Shown: piece by piece, positions 1-9,485 of the stretch | How the letters are laid out: each line of letters starts with the position of its first letter | Numbering within the stretch: the stretch's first letter is position 1 | From: CALBPI01 sp942491885 | Lineage (GTDB): Bacteria > Pseudomonadota > Gammaproteobacteria > Steroidobacterales > Woeseiaceae | Assembly (NCBI GenBank): GCA_942491885.1 | Contig: CALOCQ010000002.1 | Coordinates: 434,001 to 498,000, forward strand | Reading direction: 5' to 3' | DNA length: 64,000 nt | The notes under the pieces: model-generated | Told to the model about the DNA's origin: nothing | Seen by the model: the letters and a program-made list of their open reading frames with translations, nothing else | Databases searched by the model: none | Translations under genes and position numbers: made by a program

Positions 1-1
1 G

Positions 2-1066
2 CAGGAAAAACGCGTCGGTATGACGCATGACGGCATTGGCGATCTGACCCGGGCCGGGCATGAGGTGTTCGTGCAATCGGGCGCCGGTCTCGGCATCGAC
101 ATCACCGATGAGCAGTACGCCGCAGCCGGCGCGACGATTGTCGACAATGCAGATGCGGTGTTCGACAGCGCCGAGTTGATTATCAAGGTCAAAGAACCCC
201 AGCTGACCGAATGCGCCAAATTGACGCCAAAACACACGCTGTTCACCTACCTGCATCTTGCAGCGGACAAGCCTCAGGCCGAGGCCCTGTGTGAGTCCGG
301 CTGCACCGCGATTGCCTACGAGACCGTCACTGCCGCCAGCGGTGGACTGCCGCTGCTGAAGCCGATGAGCCAGGTCGCCGGGCGCATGTCGGTGCAGGTC
401 GGCACCCACTTGCTGGAATCTGCGGCCGGCGGTCGCGGTTTGCTGCTGTCGGGTGTGCCGGGAGTCGGTGCTGCCAAAGTTGTCATTCTTGGCGGCGGCA
501 TTGCCGGCACCAACGCGCTGCAAATGGCGCTTGGCGCGCGCGCCGACGTCACGCTGTTCGAGAAGTCAGTAGCCCGCCTTGAGGAGCTCGATCGTCACTA
601 CGGCACGCAAACGGCGTTGCGCTATTCGAGCCATGCCGCTATCAGCGAAGCGATCATTGATGCCGACCTGATCATCGGCACGGTACTGATCCCGGGCGCC
701 GCGGCGCCCAAGCTGATCACCCGCGACATGCTTAAGACGATGAAAAAGGGCGCCGTACTTGTCGACATTTCGATCGATCAGGGCGGCTGTTTCGAAACCT
801 CCAGGCCGACGACGCATGTCGACCCGACCTATGTTGTCGATGATGTCGTGCATTACTGCGTTGCGAATATGCCCGGCGGCGTCGCACGCACATCGACATT
901 TGCGCTCACCAACGCCACCCTTCCTTATATACAGCGGCTGGTGACGCATGGGCTCGATGTGCTGCATGACGACCCGCATTTCCGTGAAGGGGTTAACGTT
1001 CACGCCGGCAACATTACCTACAAAGCGGCCGCGGAAGCCCTCGACATGACCTATAAGCCGTTCTAG
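2..1066 (+). CDS. ald: Alanine dehydrogenase, 5' end outside the window
   Basis: Cytosolic NAD-dependent enzyme interconverting L-alanine with pyruvate and ammonia. The frame is already open at the window edge: the codons before the first ATG (20) read QEKRVG, matching the conserved N-terminal ExRVGMT region of the family, so the true start and roughly 15 residues lie upstream. Family marks are the substrate-binding Lys in IIKVKEPQ, the active-site His in LFTYLHLAAD, the nucleotide-binding loop VVILGGGIAGTNAL near residue 160, and the C-terminal NMPGGVARTST stretch. The visible 354 codons fit the usual length of about 370. A hairpin with a T-rich tail follows the stop, so it is probably the last gene of its transcript. 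Confidence 0.95.
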   Translation, partial: QEKRVGMTHDGIGDLTRAGHEVFVQSGAGLGIDITDEQYAAAGATIVDNADAVFDSAELIIKVKEPQLTECAKLTPKHTLFTYLHLAADKPQAEALCESGCTAIAYETVTAASGGLPLLKPMSQVAGRMSVQVGTHLLESAAGGRGLLLSGVPGVGAAKVVILGGGIAGTNALQMALGARADVTLFEKSVARLEELDRHYGTQTALRYSSHAAISEAIIDADLIIGTVLIPGAAAPKLITRDMLKTMKKGAVLVDISIDQGGCFETSRPTTHVDPTYVVDDVVHYCVANMPGGVARTSTFALTNATLPYIQRLVTHGLDVLHDDPHFREGVNVHAGNITYKAAAEALDMTYKPF

Positions 1067-1075
1067 ACACCCGCT

Positions 1076-1110
1076 GACACGCTCGAAATGAGAGCGCTGT
1101 CTAATTTTTT
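1076..1110 (+). terminator. Probable intrinsic terminator after ald
   Basis: The arms GACACGCTC (1076-1084) and GAGCG-C-TGTC (1092-1101) pair over 9 bp with one bulged C and a 7-nt loop, followed by TAATTTTTT. It begins 10 bases after the ald stop codon. The bulge and the two A residues in the T tract make it imperfect. Confidence 0.5.
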
Positions 1111-1136
1111 GTCAATATTATTCCGTTTTGTCTAAT
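1109..1136 (+). promoter_or_regulatory. Candidate promoter of the RND efflux operon
   Basis: TTGTCA (1109-1114) and TCTAAT (1131-1136) are separated by 16 bases; each matches the sigma-70 consensus at 5 of 6 positions. The 10-mer TGTCTAATTT occurs twice (1098-1107 and 1129-1138), 31 bp apart, so one copy overlaps the -10 box. Such a direct repeat could be an operator. No local regulator gene accompanies the operon. Confidence 0.4.
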
Positions 1137-1285
1137 TTCTTGATAAACTCTGTCGAAGTTCACGGTGACCAAAGATAGACGGGCACGCGTGAAACCAAAG
1201 CTTCGTTCCTGACGAATGTTCCTCACAGCGGCGCACTGTGCGTCGACTTCACACGTCCCCGGACGTGTGGTTTACAGGTTTCGCC

Positions 1286-2698
1286 ATGTCTAACCGACTT
1301 CTCAAATCAGTGCTGAGCACAGTGCTGCTGGCCACCGCCGGCTGCGTCGCGGGCGTCGATCCGCAATTGCGTGATGCGAATGCGCCGGAAACCTGGCAAC
1401 GGGTAGCCGATGCGACGAGGGTCGACAATGACTGGCTTGCCAGCTTTGGCGATGAGACTCTGGACGCGCTGGCGGCGGAGACGCTCACCCGCAACTTCCT
1501 TTTAGCGGAAGAGCGCGCACGACTCGAGCAGGCGGCGCAAACGCTCGCTACGACAAAAGCAGCCGCCCTCCCTGTCGTATCGCTCGGCATCGACGCGAGC
1601 CGGCGCCAGATCGCGATCCGCGATTTCAGCCAAGAACTCAGCCTCGGCGTGATCGACCAGAGCTTTGGTCTCGGCCTGGACGTGCGCTGGCAGGCCGACA
1701 TCTGGGGTGAGCTGTCGGACGCCAGCCGTTCGGCCGCTTTGCGTTATGCGGCCAGCGAGGCGCGCTTCCTCGACCTGCGCCGCAGCCTGATAGCCGACAC
1801 GGCGCGCGCCTGGTATCAGCTCCTGGAGACCCGCAAACTGCTCGAGGTTGCCGAGCAACGCCTCAGCAACGCACAGCAAAGCCTGGCCATCGTAGAGAGC
1901 GGCTACCTGCAGGGATTGAACGAGGCGCTCGACCTTTACCTCGCACGCAATACCGTCGAGCAACAAAATGCCAACCTCGCCAACCAGCAACAACTGGCAC
2001 TCGAAGCGGCGGCGCGACTGCAGCTGCTGGGTGCAGCCTACCCCGACGGTGACGTTGCGGCGAACGGCGACCTGCCGCTGCTGGCCGGCGATATCGGTAT
2101 CGGCGTTCCGGGCGAACTGGTCAGCCGGCGCGCCGACTTACAGGAAGCCTGGCTGCAGCTAATGGCGGCCGATGCGGATCTGGCCGTCGCCCACAAGCAG
2201 CGCTTCCCGTCACTGATAATTGTCGGTAGCGCGAGTGACAACGCGCGACAGATTGGCGATGTGTTCGACGGCGAGCCTTTGGCCTGGTCGCTGTTGGGCA
2301 GCATCACACAACCTTTATTCGAGGGCGGCCGGCTGCGCGCGGCTGAACGCCGTGCGGATGCGCGCGTCACCGAGCTGGAACAAGGCTATCTCAGGCTGGT
2401 CAATATCGCTTTCGCCGAAGTCGAAGACGGGGTCAGCCGCGCGCAATCGCTGGCAGAACAATACAGCGCCATTGTTGCCAGTCGCGACAACGCGGACGCG
2501 GCTCTGGACCTCGCGCTGGATCAGTACAGTCGCGGCCTCGTAACCTACAACTCTGTGCTACAGGCGCAGCAACGTGCGTTTGACGCCCGCGTCGGCGTTG
2601 TGCAACTGCAAGGCCAGCAACTTCAGAACCGAATCGATCTCTATCAGGCGCTTGGCGGTGCCTACGACGCCAACGATGCCATGGAAGCAAGACTATGA
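1286..2698 (+). CDS. RND-type efflux outer membrane lipoprotein (TolC/OprM family)
   Basis: Outer membrane channel of a tripartite efflux pump. A GTG at 1238 is also in frame, but the ATG at 1286 gives a clean lipoprotein signal peptide, MSNRLLKSVLSTVLLATAGC, with the lipobox Cys at residue 20, so I chose it (470 residues, normal for the family). Two outer-membrane-efflux repeats follow, about residues 55-240 and 265-455. Typical motifs are NDWLASFGD near the N-terminus, VSRRADLQEAWLQL, and SITQPLFEGGRLRA, a family hallmark. The stop overlaps the start of the next gene (ATGA), so it is co-translated with the fusion protein and pump. Confidence 0.93.
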   Translation: MSNRLLKSVLSTVLLATAGCVAGVDPQLRDANAPETWQRVADATRVDNDWLASFGDETLDALAAETLTRNFLLAEERARLEQAAQTLATTKAAALPVVSLGIDASRRQIAIRDFSQELSLGVIDQSFGLGLDVRWQADIWGELSDASRSAALRYAASEARFLDLRRSLIADTARAWYQLLETRKLLEVAEQRLSNAQQSLAIVESGYLQGLNEALDLYLARNTVEQQNANLANQQQLALEAAARLQLLGAAYPDGDVAANGDLPLLAGDIGIGVPGELVSRRADLQEAWLQLMAADADLAVAHKQRFPSLIIVGSASDNARQIGDVFDGEPLAWSLLGSITQPLFEGGRLRAAERRADARVTELEQGYLRLVNIAFAEVEDGVSRAQSLAEQYSAIVASRDNADAALDLALDQYSRGLVTYNSVLQAQQRAFDARVGVVQLQGQQLQNRIDLYQALGGAYDANDAMEARL

Positions 2699-3942
2699 GC
2701 CAACAACCCCATATCGCAGTCAAGATACTCGTGCCTGTCGTCATATTGACGGTACTGCTCGGTATCGGGAAGTGGATCACCGCGAACCCGCCGGAGCAAA
2801 GCCGGCGCGGTGGCGCCGGCGGTCCGGGTCTGACCGTCGAGGTCATGACGCTGCAGCCGCAGGACTACCAGATCGTGCTCGAAAGCTACGGCACGGTGCA
2901 GCCACGTACACGCAGCATGCTGGTCAGCCAGGTCGGCGGGCAGATCACGCGGGTCAGCCCGGCGTTCCGGGACGGCGGTTTTTTCGATACGGGTGATGTG
3001 CTGGTAGAGATCGATCCGCGTGACTACGAGGCCGATGTGAAGATCGCCGAAGCCGGATGGCAGGACGCGCGTCAGGCGTTAGCCGAAGCACAGGCACGCA
3101 GCCGCCAGGCGCTGGAAGACTGGGAGCGCCTGGGTAACGAAGGCGAGCCAACACCGCTGGTGTTGCGCGAACCGCAGCTGCGCGCAGCCAAAGCCAGAGT
3201 CGAGTCGTCACGCGCGCAAGTGCGCAAGGCGCGACTGGACCTCGAGCGCACGCGCATCATCGCCCCCTACGCGGGTCGCGTGTTGCGCCAGTCGGTAGAC
3301 CTGGGCCAAGTGGTCGGCACTAACACCATGCTCGGTGAAATCTATGCAACGGATCTGGTCGAGATTCGCCTGCCGTTGCGCAACCGCGATCTGGGCTATA
3401 TTGACCTGCCCGAGCGGCTGCGTTCCGACAATCAGCAAGCTACACCGGGCGCGCAGGTCGAATTCCTCTCCGATCTGAGCGATGGCAACACCTGGTTCGG
3501 CGAGCTGGTTCGCACCGAGAGCGCAATCGATGAGGCTGCGCGCCAGTTGCATGTGGCCGCGCAGATTCGTGATCCCTACGACATCGCCGAGACCACTGAT
3601 CAGACGCCGCTGAAGATCGGTCAATACGTCACCGCACGTATCAGCGGCAAGACCATCCGCAACGCATTGGTCGTACCGAACCAGAATATTTACCAGGGCA
3701 CCTATGTTTATGTCGTGGACAACGGCGTACTGGATCGACGCACGGTCAATGTGACCTGGCAGAACGAAACGGAAAGCCTGATTGCCGGCGGTGTTATCGC
3801 CGGTGAACAAATCGTCACGACGCAGCTCGGCCAGGTAACCTCCGGAACGCGAGTCACAGTCGCGGGCGCCGCGGAGCGTGACCGGCGCAATGCCGGGTCG
3901 CCCAGCGCCGCGACGGCCGTACCCGGGAATCTGTCGCAATGA
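2695..3942 (+). CDS. RND efflux periplasmic adaptor (membrane fusion protein)
   Basis: Links the inner membrane pump to the outer membrane channel. The 415-residue protein has an N-terminal membrane anchor (about residues 9-28), a lipoyl-like half around GQITRVSPAF and VEIDPRDYEADV, a long alpha-helical hairpin (about 115-185, rich in Ala, Arg and Glu), the second lipoyl half RTRIIAPYAGRV, then beta-barrel and membrane-proximal domains. A Gly/Arg-rich linker (QSRRGGAGGPG) follows the anchor. It overlaps its neighbours by 4 nt on both sides, which indicates one operon with fixed stoichiometry. The substrate cannot be read from the sequence. Confidence 0.93.
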   Translation: MSQQPHIAVKILVPVVILTVLLGIGKWITANPPEQSRRGGAGGPGLTVEVMTLQPQDYQIVLESYGTVQPRTRSMLVSQVGGQITRVSPAFRDGGFFDTGDVLVEIDPRDYEADVKIAEAGWQDARQALAEAQARSRQALEDWERLGNEGEPTPLVLREPQLRAAKARVESSRAQVRKARLDLERTRIIAPYAGRVLRQSVDLGQVVGTNTMLGEIYATDLVEIRLPLRNRDLGYIDLPERLRSDNQQATPGAQVEFLSDLSDGNTWFGELVRTESAIDEAARQLHVAAQIRDPYDIAETTDQTPLKIGQYVTARISGKTIRNALVVPNQNIYQGTYVYVVDNGVLDRRTVNVTWQNETESLIAGGVIAGEQIVTTQLGQVTSGTRVTVAGAAERDRRNAGSPSAATAVPGNLSQ

Positions 3943-4517
3943 TCGCCTGGTTTGCCCGTAACTCAGTCGCCGCGAACCTGTTGATGTTCGCGATACTGAT
4001 TGGCGGCTATGTCGCCGTGACCAACCACGTCACGTTCGAGGTTTTTCCGCCCTCAGACCCCGAGGTTGTGACCGTGCAGGTACCGTTGCGCGGCGCGACA
4101 CCGGAAGATGTCGAGCTGGGTATCGCCGTTCGCATCGAAGAAGCGCTGCAGGATCTCGAAGGTGTTGAGCGCATTACGTCGCGATCCGTCGAGGGCAGCA
4201 CGTCTGTCGCGATAGAGATCGATTCGTCCTATGACCCGCGCGAGCTGCTCGGCGACATCAAGAGCCGCGTAGACGCCATTAACGGCTTGCCGGCCGAGGC
4301 CGAACGTCCGGTGATCGCACTGCAAACGCGTTCATGGTCAGTGATCGAGGTCGTGGTCGCGGCAGATGTCGATGAAGATGAGCTGCGCCACACGGCCGAA
4401 CAGGTGCGTGACGACCTGTTGAAACTCGACGGTGTTACGCAAGTCGCGCTTGATTCTGTACGGCGTTACGAAATCGCCGTGGAAGCCTCCAGGACCGGCT
4501 GCGCGACGCGGGCGTGA
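3939..4517 (+). CDS. RND efflux pump permease, N-terminal fragment (frameshifted)
   Basis: First part of an AcrB/HAE1-like proton-driven pump. It contains TM1 (about residues 7-27, after MIAWFARNSVAANLL) and the start of the porter domain with FPPSDPEVVTVQVPLRGATP and the conserved VEGSTSVAIEI. Coding quality collapses near 4490: the frame reads EASRTGCATRA and stops. The +1 frame carries on with DRLRDAGVTLAEV, the expected continuation. Restoring one G after TCC at 4488-4490 would give EASEDRLRDAG, a normal RND sequence. I read this and the next entry as halves of one gene of about 1,048 codons; as it stands, this fragment cannot pump. Confidence 0.85.
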   Translation: MIAWFARNSVAANLLMFAILIGGYVAVTNHVTFEVFPPSDPEVVTVQVPLRGATPEDVELGIAVRIEEALQDLEGVERITSRSVEGSTSVAIEIDSSYDPRELLGDIKSRVDAINGLPAEAERPVIALQTRSWSVIEVVVAADVDEDELRHTAEQVRDDLLKLDGVTQVALDSVRRYEIAVEASRTGCATRA

Positions 4518-7084
4518 CGCTCGCTGAAGTCGCCGAAGCCATCCGTGGCAGCTCGCTGGACCTCTCGGCCGGCAATATCCGCACCGCAGGCGGCGACGTT
4601 CTCGTGCGATCAAAAGGCCAGGCGTATCGGCAAACTGATTTCGAAGATATCGTCGTAAAGTCCAACCCGGACGGCACGATCATCCGTGTGTCCGATATCG
4701 CGCGCGTCGATGACGGCTTCGAGGAGGACGCGGTTAAGGTGCGCTTTAACGGCACCAATGCTGCGTTCATCGGCGTCTCACGCGTCGGCAAGCAAAGCGC
4801 GCTCGAGGTCGCCGAAAAGGTGCGTAACTACGTTGCCGAAAAGCAGCCTGAGCTGCCGGTTGGTATGACTATTTCCTTTTGGGACGACGACTCGGTGGTG
4901 CTGAAAAACCGCCTTGGCATCCTGTTCTCCAGCGCAATTCAGGGCGGACTGCTGGTGATCCTGTTGCTGACACTGTTCCTGCGTCCGGCCATCGCGCTGT
5001 GGGTATTCATCGGCATACCGATCAGTTTCTTCGGCGCCTTCATGGTGATGGCCGCCTTCGATATCAGCATGAACCTGATGAGCCTGTTCGGCTTCATTCT
5101 GGTGCTGGGGCTGGTGGTCGATGACGCGATCGTCACCGGCGAAAATGTCTACACACACCTCAAGCGCGGCGAAGATGGACTTGCCGCTGCGATCGAAGGC
5201 ACGCGCGAGGTCGCCGTGCCGGTGACCTTCGGTATTCTGACAACGATGGCCGCGTTCGTGCCGCTGCTGTTTATCGAGGGTCGCCGCGGCGATATCTTTG
5301 GCGCCATTGCACTCGTCGTCATCCCGGTCTTCGTGTTCTCTTTGATCGAGTCAAAACTGATCCTGCCGGCCCACTTGAAGCACATTAAGATCCGCGGCGT
5401 CAGCGCCAGCGGCAATCGCTTCCAGCGCTGGCAGAAGGGCTTTGCGGACGGTTTCGAGAACGCAATTATCAGGTTCTATAAACCGGCGCTCGCCTTCGCT
5501 ATCCGCCACCGCTACGCCACCTTCGCGACATTCTTCGGCGCGCTGTACATCATCATTTCGGTGATCAACAGCGGTCACACCCGCTTCATTTTCTTCCCGC
5601 GCATACCGACGGAAACCATTCGTGCCGAGATCGAAATGCCGGTAGGCACGCCGTTCGAGGTCACCGATCGGCATATCTCCACAATGCTCGAGGTCGCGCA
5701 ACAACTGCGCGCCAAGTATGACGGCATGTATGACGAACCGGTGGTCACCAACCTGCTCGCCTCGACGGGAACCTCCGGTCGCAGCAACGGCTCGAACGTC
5801 GGGCGCATCGAGGTCGAGCTGACACCCGCGGAAGAGCGTGTTGGCAAAGTCACCAGCGCCGAATTTGCCGACGAGTGGCGGCGCCTTGTGGGCACTATCC
5901 CCGGCGCCGAGTCCCTGAACTACCGTTCAACCTGGGGGCGCGGCAACGCGCCTGTCGATGTGCAGTTCAGCGGGCAATCGCTGGAGCAGCTCAACGCAGT
6001 GGGCTCGGAGCTCAAGCAACACCTGTCGAGTTACGAAGGCGTGTTCGATATCAACGACAGCCTGTCGGACGGCAAAGAAGAATTACGCATCGACCTGTCG
6101 GCCCAAGGGCTTGTGCTCGGACTCACGCGCGAGGACGTAGTGGGTCAGGTATCGCAGGCATTTCGTGGCTTCCAGGCGCAGCGCATCCAGCGCGGTCGCG
6201 ATGATATCCGCGTTATCGTCAGGCTGTCGCGCAGTGAGCGCGGCACGATCGATACGCTGAACGAACTGTTGATCCGCGCACCCGACGGGCGCGAGGTGCC
6301 ACTGGCGAATGTGGCCACGCTGACGCCGGCTAAGGGTCCGTCACAGATAACACGCATCGACGGCTATCGCGTTCTGAACGTCACTGCAGAGGTCGACAAG
6401 TCGACGGCGAACATGACGGTGATTCAGTCAGGTATGGCGGATTACATTGACAGTCTGCTGCCACGCTATCCCGGCATCGCCTACACACTCGAGGGCGAGG
6501 CCCGCGAGCAGCGCGAAGCATTCGGCAGCCTGTCGGTCGGCCTCGGGCTGGTGCTGTTTGTTATCTACTGCCTGTTGGCACTGCCGCTCAAATCCTACCT
6601 GCAACCGATCCTGGTGATGTCGGTGATCCCGTTCGGCTTGATCGGTGCGATCATCGGTCACTGGTTCATGGGCTTCGCACTGTCGATCCTGAGCATACTG
6701 GGTTTGCTGGCACTGACCGGCATCGTCGTCAACGACAGCCTCGTGCTGGTCGATTACATCAACCGCAAACACCGCGAAGGCATGCCATTGATGGATGCGG
6801 TAAAAGAAGCCGGCGTGGCGCGATTCAGGCCGGTCATGCTGACCTCACTGACAACATTCCTCGGTTTGCTGCCAATGCTGAGCGTCAAGGCAACCGCCGC
6901 GCAGTTTTTGATCCCAATGGGTGTCTCACTGGCCTACGGCATTCTGTTCGCGACCTTCATCACGCTGCTGCTGGTGCCGATCAACATTCTGATCGCAGAC
7001 GATATCCGCAAGGCGCTGCGCACGATGTGGCATTGGTACTTCCCGCCATCAGCAGACAGCTCGACACCCAGCGCGGCGAGTTAG
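4514..7084 (+). CDS. RND efflux pump permease, main fragment (frameshifted)
   Basis: Remainder of the inner membrane RND pump, 856 residues from a GTG at 4514 that is probably not the native start because homology continues upstream in frame. TM2-TM6 lie about residues 130-300 and include the TM4 proton-relay motif GLVVDDAIVTGEN with its Asp pair. The second porter domain spans about 370-650. TM8-TM12 follow, with GIVVNDSLVLVDYIN and FRPVMLTSLTTFLGLLP. With the fragment at 3939 it makes a full-length 12-TM pump. The stop at 7082-7084 overlaps that of the convergent acyl-CoA dehydrogenase gene. Whether the frameshift is biological or an assembly error cannot be decided here. Confidence 0.9.
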   Translation: MTLAEVAEAIRGSSLDLSAGNIRTAGGDVLVRSKGQAYRQTDFEDIVVKSNPDGTIIRVSDIARVDDGFEEDAVKVRFNGTNAAFIGVSRVGKQSALEVAEKVRNYVAEKQPELPVGMTISFWDDDSVVLKNRLGILFSSAIQGGLLVILLLTLFLRPAIALWVFIGIPISFFGAFMVMAAFDISMNLMSLFGFILVLGLVVDDAIVTGENVYTHLKRGEDGLAAAIEGTREVAVPVTFGILTTMAAFVPLLFIEGRRGDIFGAIALVVIPVFVFSLIESKLILPAHLKHIKIRGVSASGNRFQRWQKGFADGFENAIIRFYKPALAFAIRHRYATFATFFGALYIIISVINSGHTRFIFFPRIPTETIRAEIEMPVGTPFEVTDRHISTMLEVAQQLRAKYDGMYDEPVVTNLLASTGTSGRSNGSNVGRIEVELTPAEERVGKVTSAEFADEWRRLVGTIPGAESLNYRSTWGRGNAPVDVQFSGQSLEQLNAVGSELKQHLSSYEGVFDINDSLSDGKEELRIDLSAQGLVLGLTREDVVGQVSQAFRGFQAQRIQRGRDDIRVIVRLSRSERGTIDTLNELLIRAPDGREVPLANVATLTPAKGPSQITRIDGYRVLNVTAEVDKSTANMTVIQSGMADYIDSLLPRYPGIAYTLEGEAREQREAFGSLSVGLGLVLFVIYCLLALPLKSYLQPILVMSVIPFGLIGAIIGHWFMGFALSILSILGLLALTGIVVNDSLVLVDYINRKHREGMPLMDAVKEAGVARFRPVMLTSLTTFLGLLPMLSVKATAAQFLIPMGVSLAYGILFATFITLLLVPINILIADDIRKALRTMWHWYFPPSADSSTPSAAS

Positions 7085-8244
7085 CCGCGCTTGGGTGGCG
7101 CGGGCGCGATGCCCATGCGCTTGCAGATGATGCCCAGCATGATTTCGTCGGCACCACCGCCGATGGACGACAGGCGCCCGTCACGATAGGCGCGCGCAAC
7201 AGGGTTGTCCCACATGTAACCGCTGCCGCCCCAATACTGCAGGCAACTATCGGTAACCTCGCGTAACAACCGGCCGGCTTTCAGTTTACACATCGACGCT
7301 TTGGTCGTGACATCGCTGCCGTGGATGTAGTCCTCGACCGCGCCGTACACCAACGCGCGCAGCGACTCGACTTCGGTCTGCAGCTCAGCGAGGCGGAAGT
7401 GCACGACCTGGTTGTCGAGAATCGGCTTGCCGAACGTCTTGCGTTGACGCGTGTAATCGATGGTGGACTGTATGCAGCGCTCCATCGCCTTGAGGTTGCC
7501 CGCCGCCGCAAACAGCCGCTCTTCCTGAAACTGCATCATCTGGTAGGTGAAACCGTTGCCCGGCTCGCCGATCGTAAAGCGCCGTGGCACGCGGACGTCT
7601 TCCAGGTAGATTTCTGCGGTATCCGAGTCGCGCATGCCGAGCTTATCCAGTCGCTCTGAGAAACTGATCCCCGGCGTATCGGTCGGCACAATGATCAGCG
7701 ACTTGTTGCGATGCGACGGACCGTCCGACGTGTTCGCCAACAGGCAAAGGAAATCCGCCTGCGTCGAATTGGTGATCCACATCTTGCTGCCGTTGATGAC
7801 GTAATCGTCGCCGTCTGTTTTCGCCGTGGTGCGAATAGCCGCCACATCTGATCCGGCCGACGCCTCGCTCACGGCAATCGAACACACCATATCGCCGGCA
7901 ATCGCCGGCGCGAGGAATTCGCGTTTCAACGCGTCGCTGCCAACCTTGGCCAGCGCCGGCGTCGCCATGTCTGTTTGCACGCCGATCGCCATCGACACAC
8001 CGCCGGCGAGCGTGGCACCCATCTCCTCGGAGAAAACAATCTGATAGCTGTAATCGAGCCCGAGGCCGCCGTACTCGGTCGGCTTGGCAATACCGAGCAA
8101 GCCAAGCTCGCCCATTTTCTTAAACAACTCATGCGCCGGAAATATGCCGGCGGCCTGCCACGCATCCGCGTTCGGGTCGATTTCCCGCGCGACGAACTGC
8201 GCCGCCGTTGCCCGGATTGCTTCGTGCTCTTCTGTCAGTCTCAT
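7081..8244 (-). CDS. Acyl-CoA dehydrogenase, citronellyl-CoA dehydrogenase (AtuD)-like
   Basis: FAD enzyme that introduces the alpha,beta double bond into an acyl-CoA thioester, passing electrons to ETF. All three family domains are present in 387 residues: N-terminal helices from LTEEHEAIRATAAQF, the middle beta domain with SEASAGSDVAAIRTTA and KMWITNSTQADF, and the C-terminal helical domain with DYTRQRKTFGKPI and YWGGSGYMWDNPVARAYRD. The MCAD-type catalytic Glu position reads IGGGADEIM (Gly instead of Glu), as in the long-chain/isovaleryl branch. Overall wording resembles Pseudomonas AtuD as I remember it, hence the tentative sub-assignment. It lies 67 bp downstream of a second acyl-CoA dehydrogenase on the same strand. 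Confidence 0.9.
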   Translation of the reverse strand: MRLTEEHEAIRATAAQFVAREIDPNADAWQAAGIFPAHELFKKMGELGLLGIAKPTEYGGLGLDYSYQIVFSEEMGATLAGGVSMAIGVQTDMATPALAKVGSDALKREFLAPAIAGDMVCSIAVSEASAGSDVAAIRTTAKTDGDDYVINGSKMWITNSTQADFLCLLANTSDGPSHRNKSLIIVPTDTPGISFSERLDKLGMRDSDTAEIYLEDVRVPRRFTIGEPGNGFTYQMMQFQEERLFAAAGNLKAMERCIQSTIDYTRQRKTFGKPILDNQVVHFRLAELQTEVESLRALVYGAVEDYIHGSDVTTKASMCKLKAGRLLREVTDSCLQYWGGSGYMWDNPVARAYRDGRLSSIGGGADEIMLGIICKRMGIAPAPPKRG

Positions 8245-8311
8245 CGTTGCCCTCCCGGCACGGTCTGTTGGTTATCGCCTGCACGCGATTGTCTGTCGCT
8301 GCGCGCGACGC

Positions 8312-9484
8312 TCATAAGCGGTACTGGCGCGCGGCCAGGTCGCGCATGACTTCCTCGGAACCACCACCAATGGCGTTCACGCGAACCTCGCGATAGATGC
8401 GCTCCACGCGATTGCCGCGCATGTAGCCGGCGCCGCCGAGAATCTGCATCGCCTCGCGCGCGCAGAACTCAACCGTCTCGCTGCTTTGTACTTTCAGCAG
8501 CGCCATATCGCCGGCGTTGACGCTGCCGTCTTCTACCTGGCGCGTCACCAGCTGCAGATAGCCCTGCGTGGCATTGATGCGCTGCTTCATCTGCGCAATC
8601 TTGTGACGAATCACCTGATGGTCGGCAAGCCTTGCGCCAAACGTGTGACGCTCACGCGCCCAGTTTACGGCCTCCTCCAGGCACACGCGCGCCATCGCTT
8701 CCATGCCGACACTCATCGCCAGCCGTTCGCTGTTGAAGTTGTGCATGATGACTTTGAAGCCGGCGTTTTCTTCGCCGATGAGCTGCGTTGCCGGTACGCG
8801 GACATTGTCGAAATAAATCGTCGCGGTGTCCGACGCCCACCAACCCTGTTTCTTGTCCAGCACGGTGCGCGACACGCCATCGAGATCGGCGTCGATCAGC
8901 AACATCGAGACGCCCTTGGCACCGGCCTCGCCCGTGCGTACGGCGGTGCTGAACCAGTTTGCGCGCATGCCGCCGGTGATGTAGGTCTTGCTGCCGTTAA
9001 CGACATACGCATCGCCATCGCGACGCGCGGTTGTTTTCAGCTGTGCGACATCAGAGCCGCCGCTCGGCTCGGTGATCGCCAGTGAAATATTCCTGTCGCC
9101 GGCGATTACCGGTGGCGCGACGCGCTCGGCAATGTCAGGAGCGGCGAAGTTGACGACGGGTGGCAGACCAATGTTGTGCACCATCAAGGTCGCAGCGACA
9201 CCGCCGACACCGACTCGCGCCAGCTCCTCGCTCGCGATGTTGTGGTAGTGCATGTCGATGCCGTCGCTGGTGCCGCCAAAGCGCTCCGGATACCCCAGGC
9301 CCAACAGCCCGATATCGGCGGCGTCTCGCCACAATGACGACGGAATCTCGCCGGCCTCATCCCAATCCGCCGCATACGGCATCACCTTGTCGTCGATGAA
9401 GCGACGCAGTTGCGTACGCCAGGCGTGGTGCTCCTCTGTCAGCGCAGGGTTCGGCATGCGCGCGCTGTCAAAGTCGAGCGACAT
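8312..9484 (-). CDS. Acyl-CoA dehydrogenase
   Basis: Second FAD-dependent acyl-CoA dehydrogenase, 390 residues from the ATG at 9484. A longer frame opens at 9529 but would run into the upstream hydrolase gene; the ATG at 9484 sits 1 base after the hydrolase stop, the usual operon spacing. Motifs are ITEPSGGSDVAQLKTTARR, GSKTYITGGMRANWF, RERHTFGARLADHQV and QILGGAGYMRGNRVERIYRE. The C-terminal loop again reads IGGGSEEVM rather than carrying the MCAD Glu, while a Glu pair (CLEEAVNW) is available on the preceding helix. With its neighbours it forms a three-gene minus-strand set for catabolism of a branched or long acyl-CoA. The substrate is not determinable. Confidence 0.9.
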   Translation of the reverse strand: MSLDFDSARMPNPALTEEHHAWRTQLRRFIDDKVMPYAADWDEAGEIPSSLWRDAADIGLLGLGYPERFGGTSDGIDMHYHNIASEELARVGVGGVAATLMVHNIGLPPVVNFAAPDIAERVAPPVIAGDRNISLAITEPSGGSDVAQLKTTARRDGDAYVVNGSKTYITGGMRANWFSTAVRTGEAGAKGVSMLLIDADLDGVSRTVLDKKQGWWASDTATIYFDNVRVPATQLIGEENAGFKVIMHNFNSERLAMSVGMEAMARVCLEEAVNWARERHTFGARLADHQVIRHKIAQMKQRINATQGYLQLVTRQVEDGSVNAGDMALLKVQSSETVEFCAREAMQILGGAGYMRGNRVERIYREVRVNAIGGGSEEVMRDLAARQYRL

Positions 9485-9485
9485 A

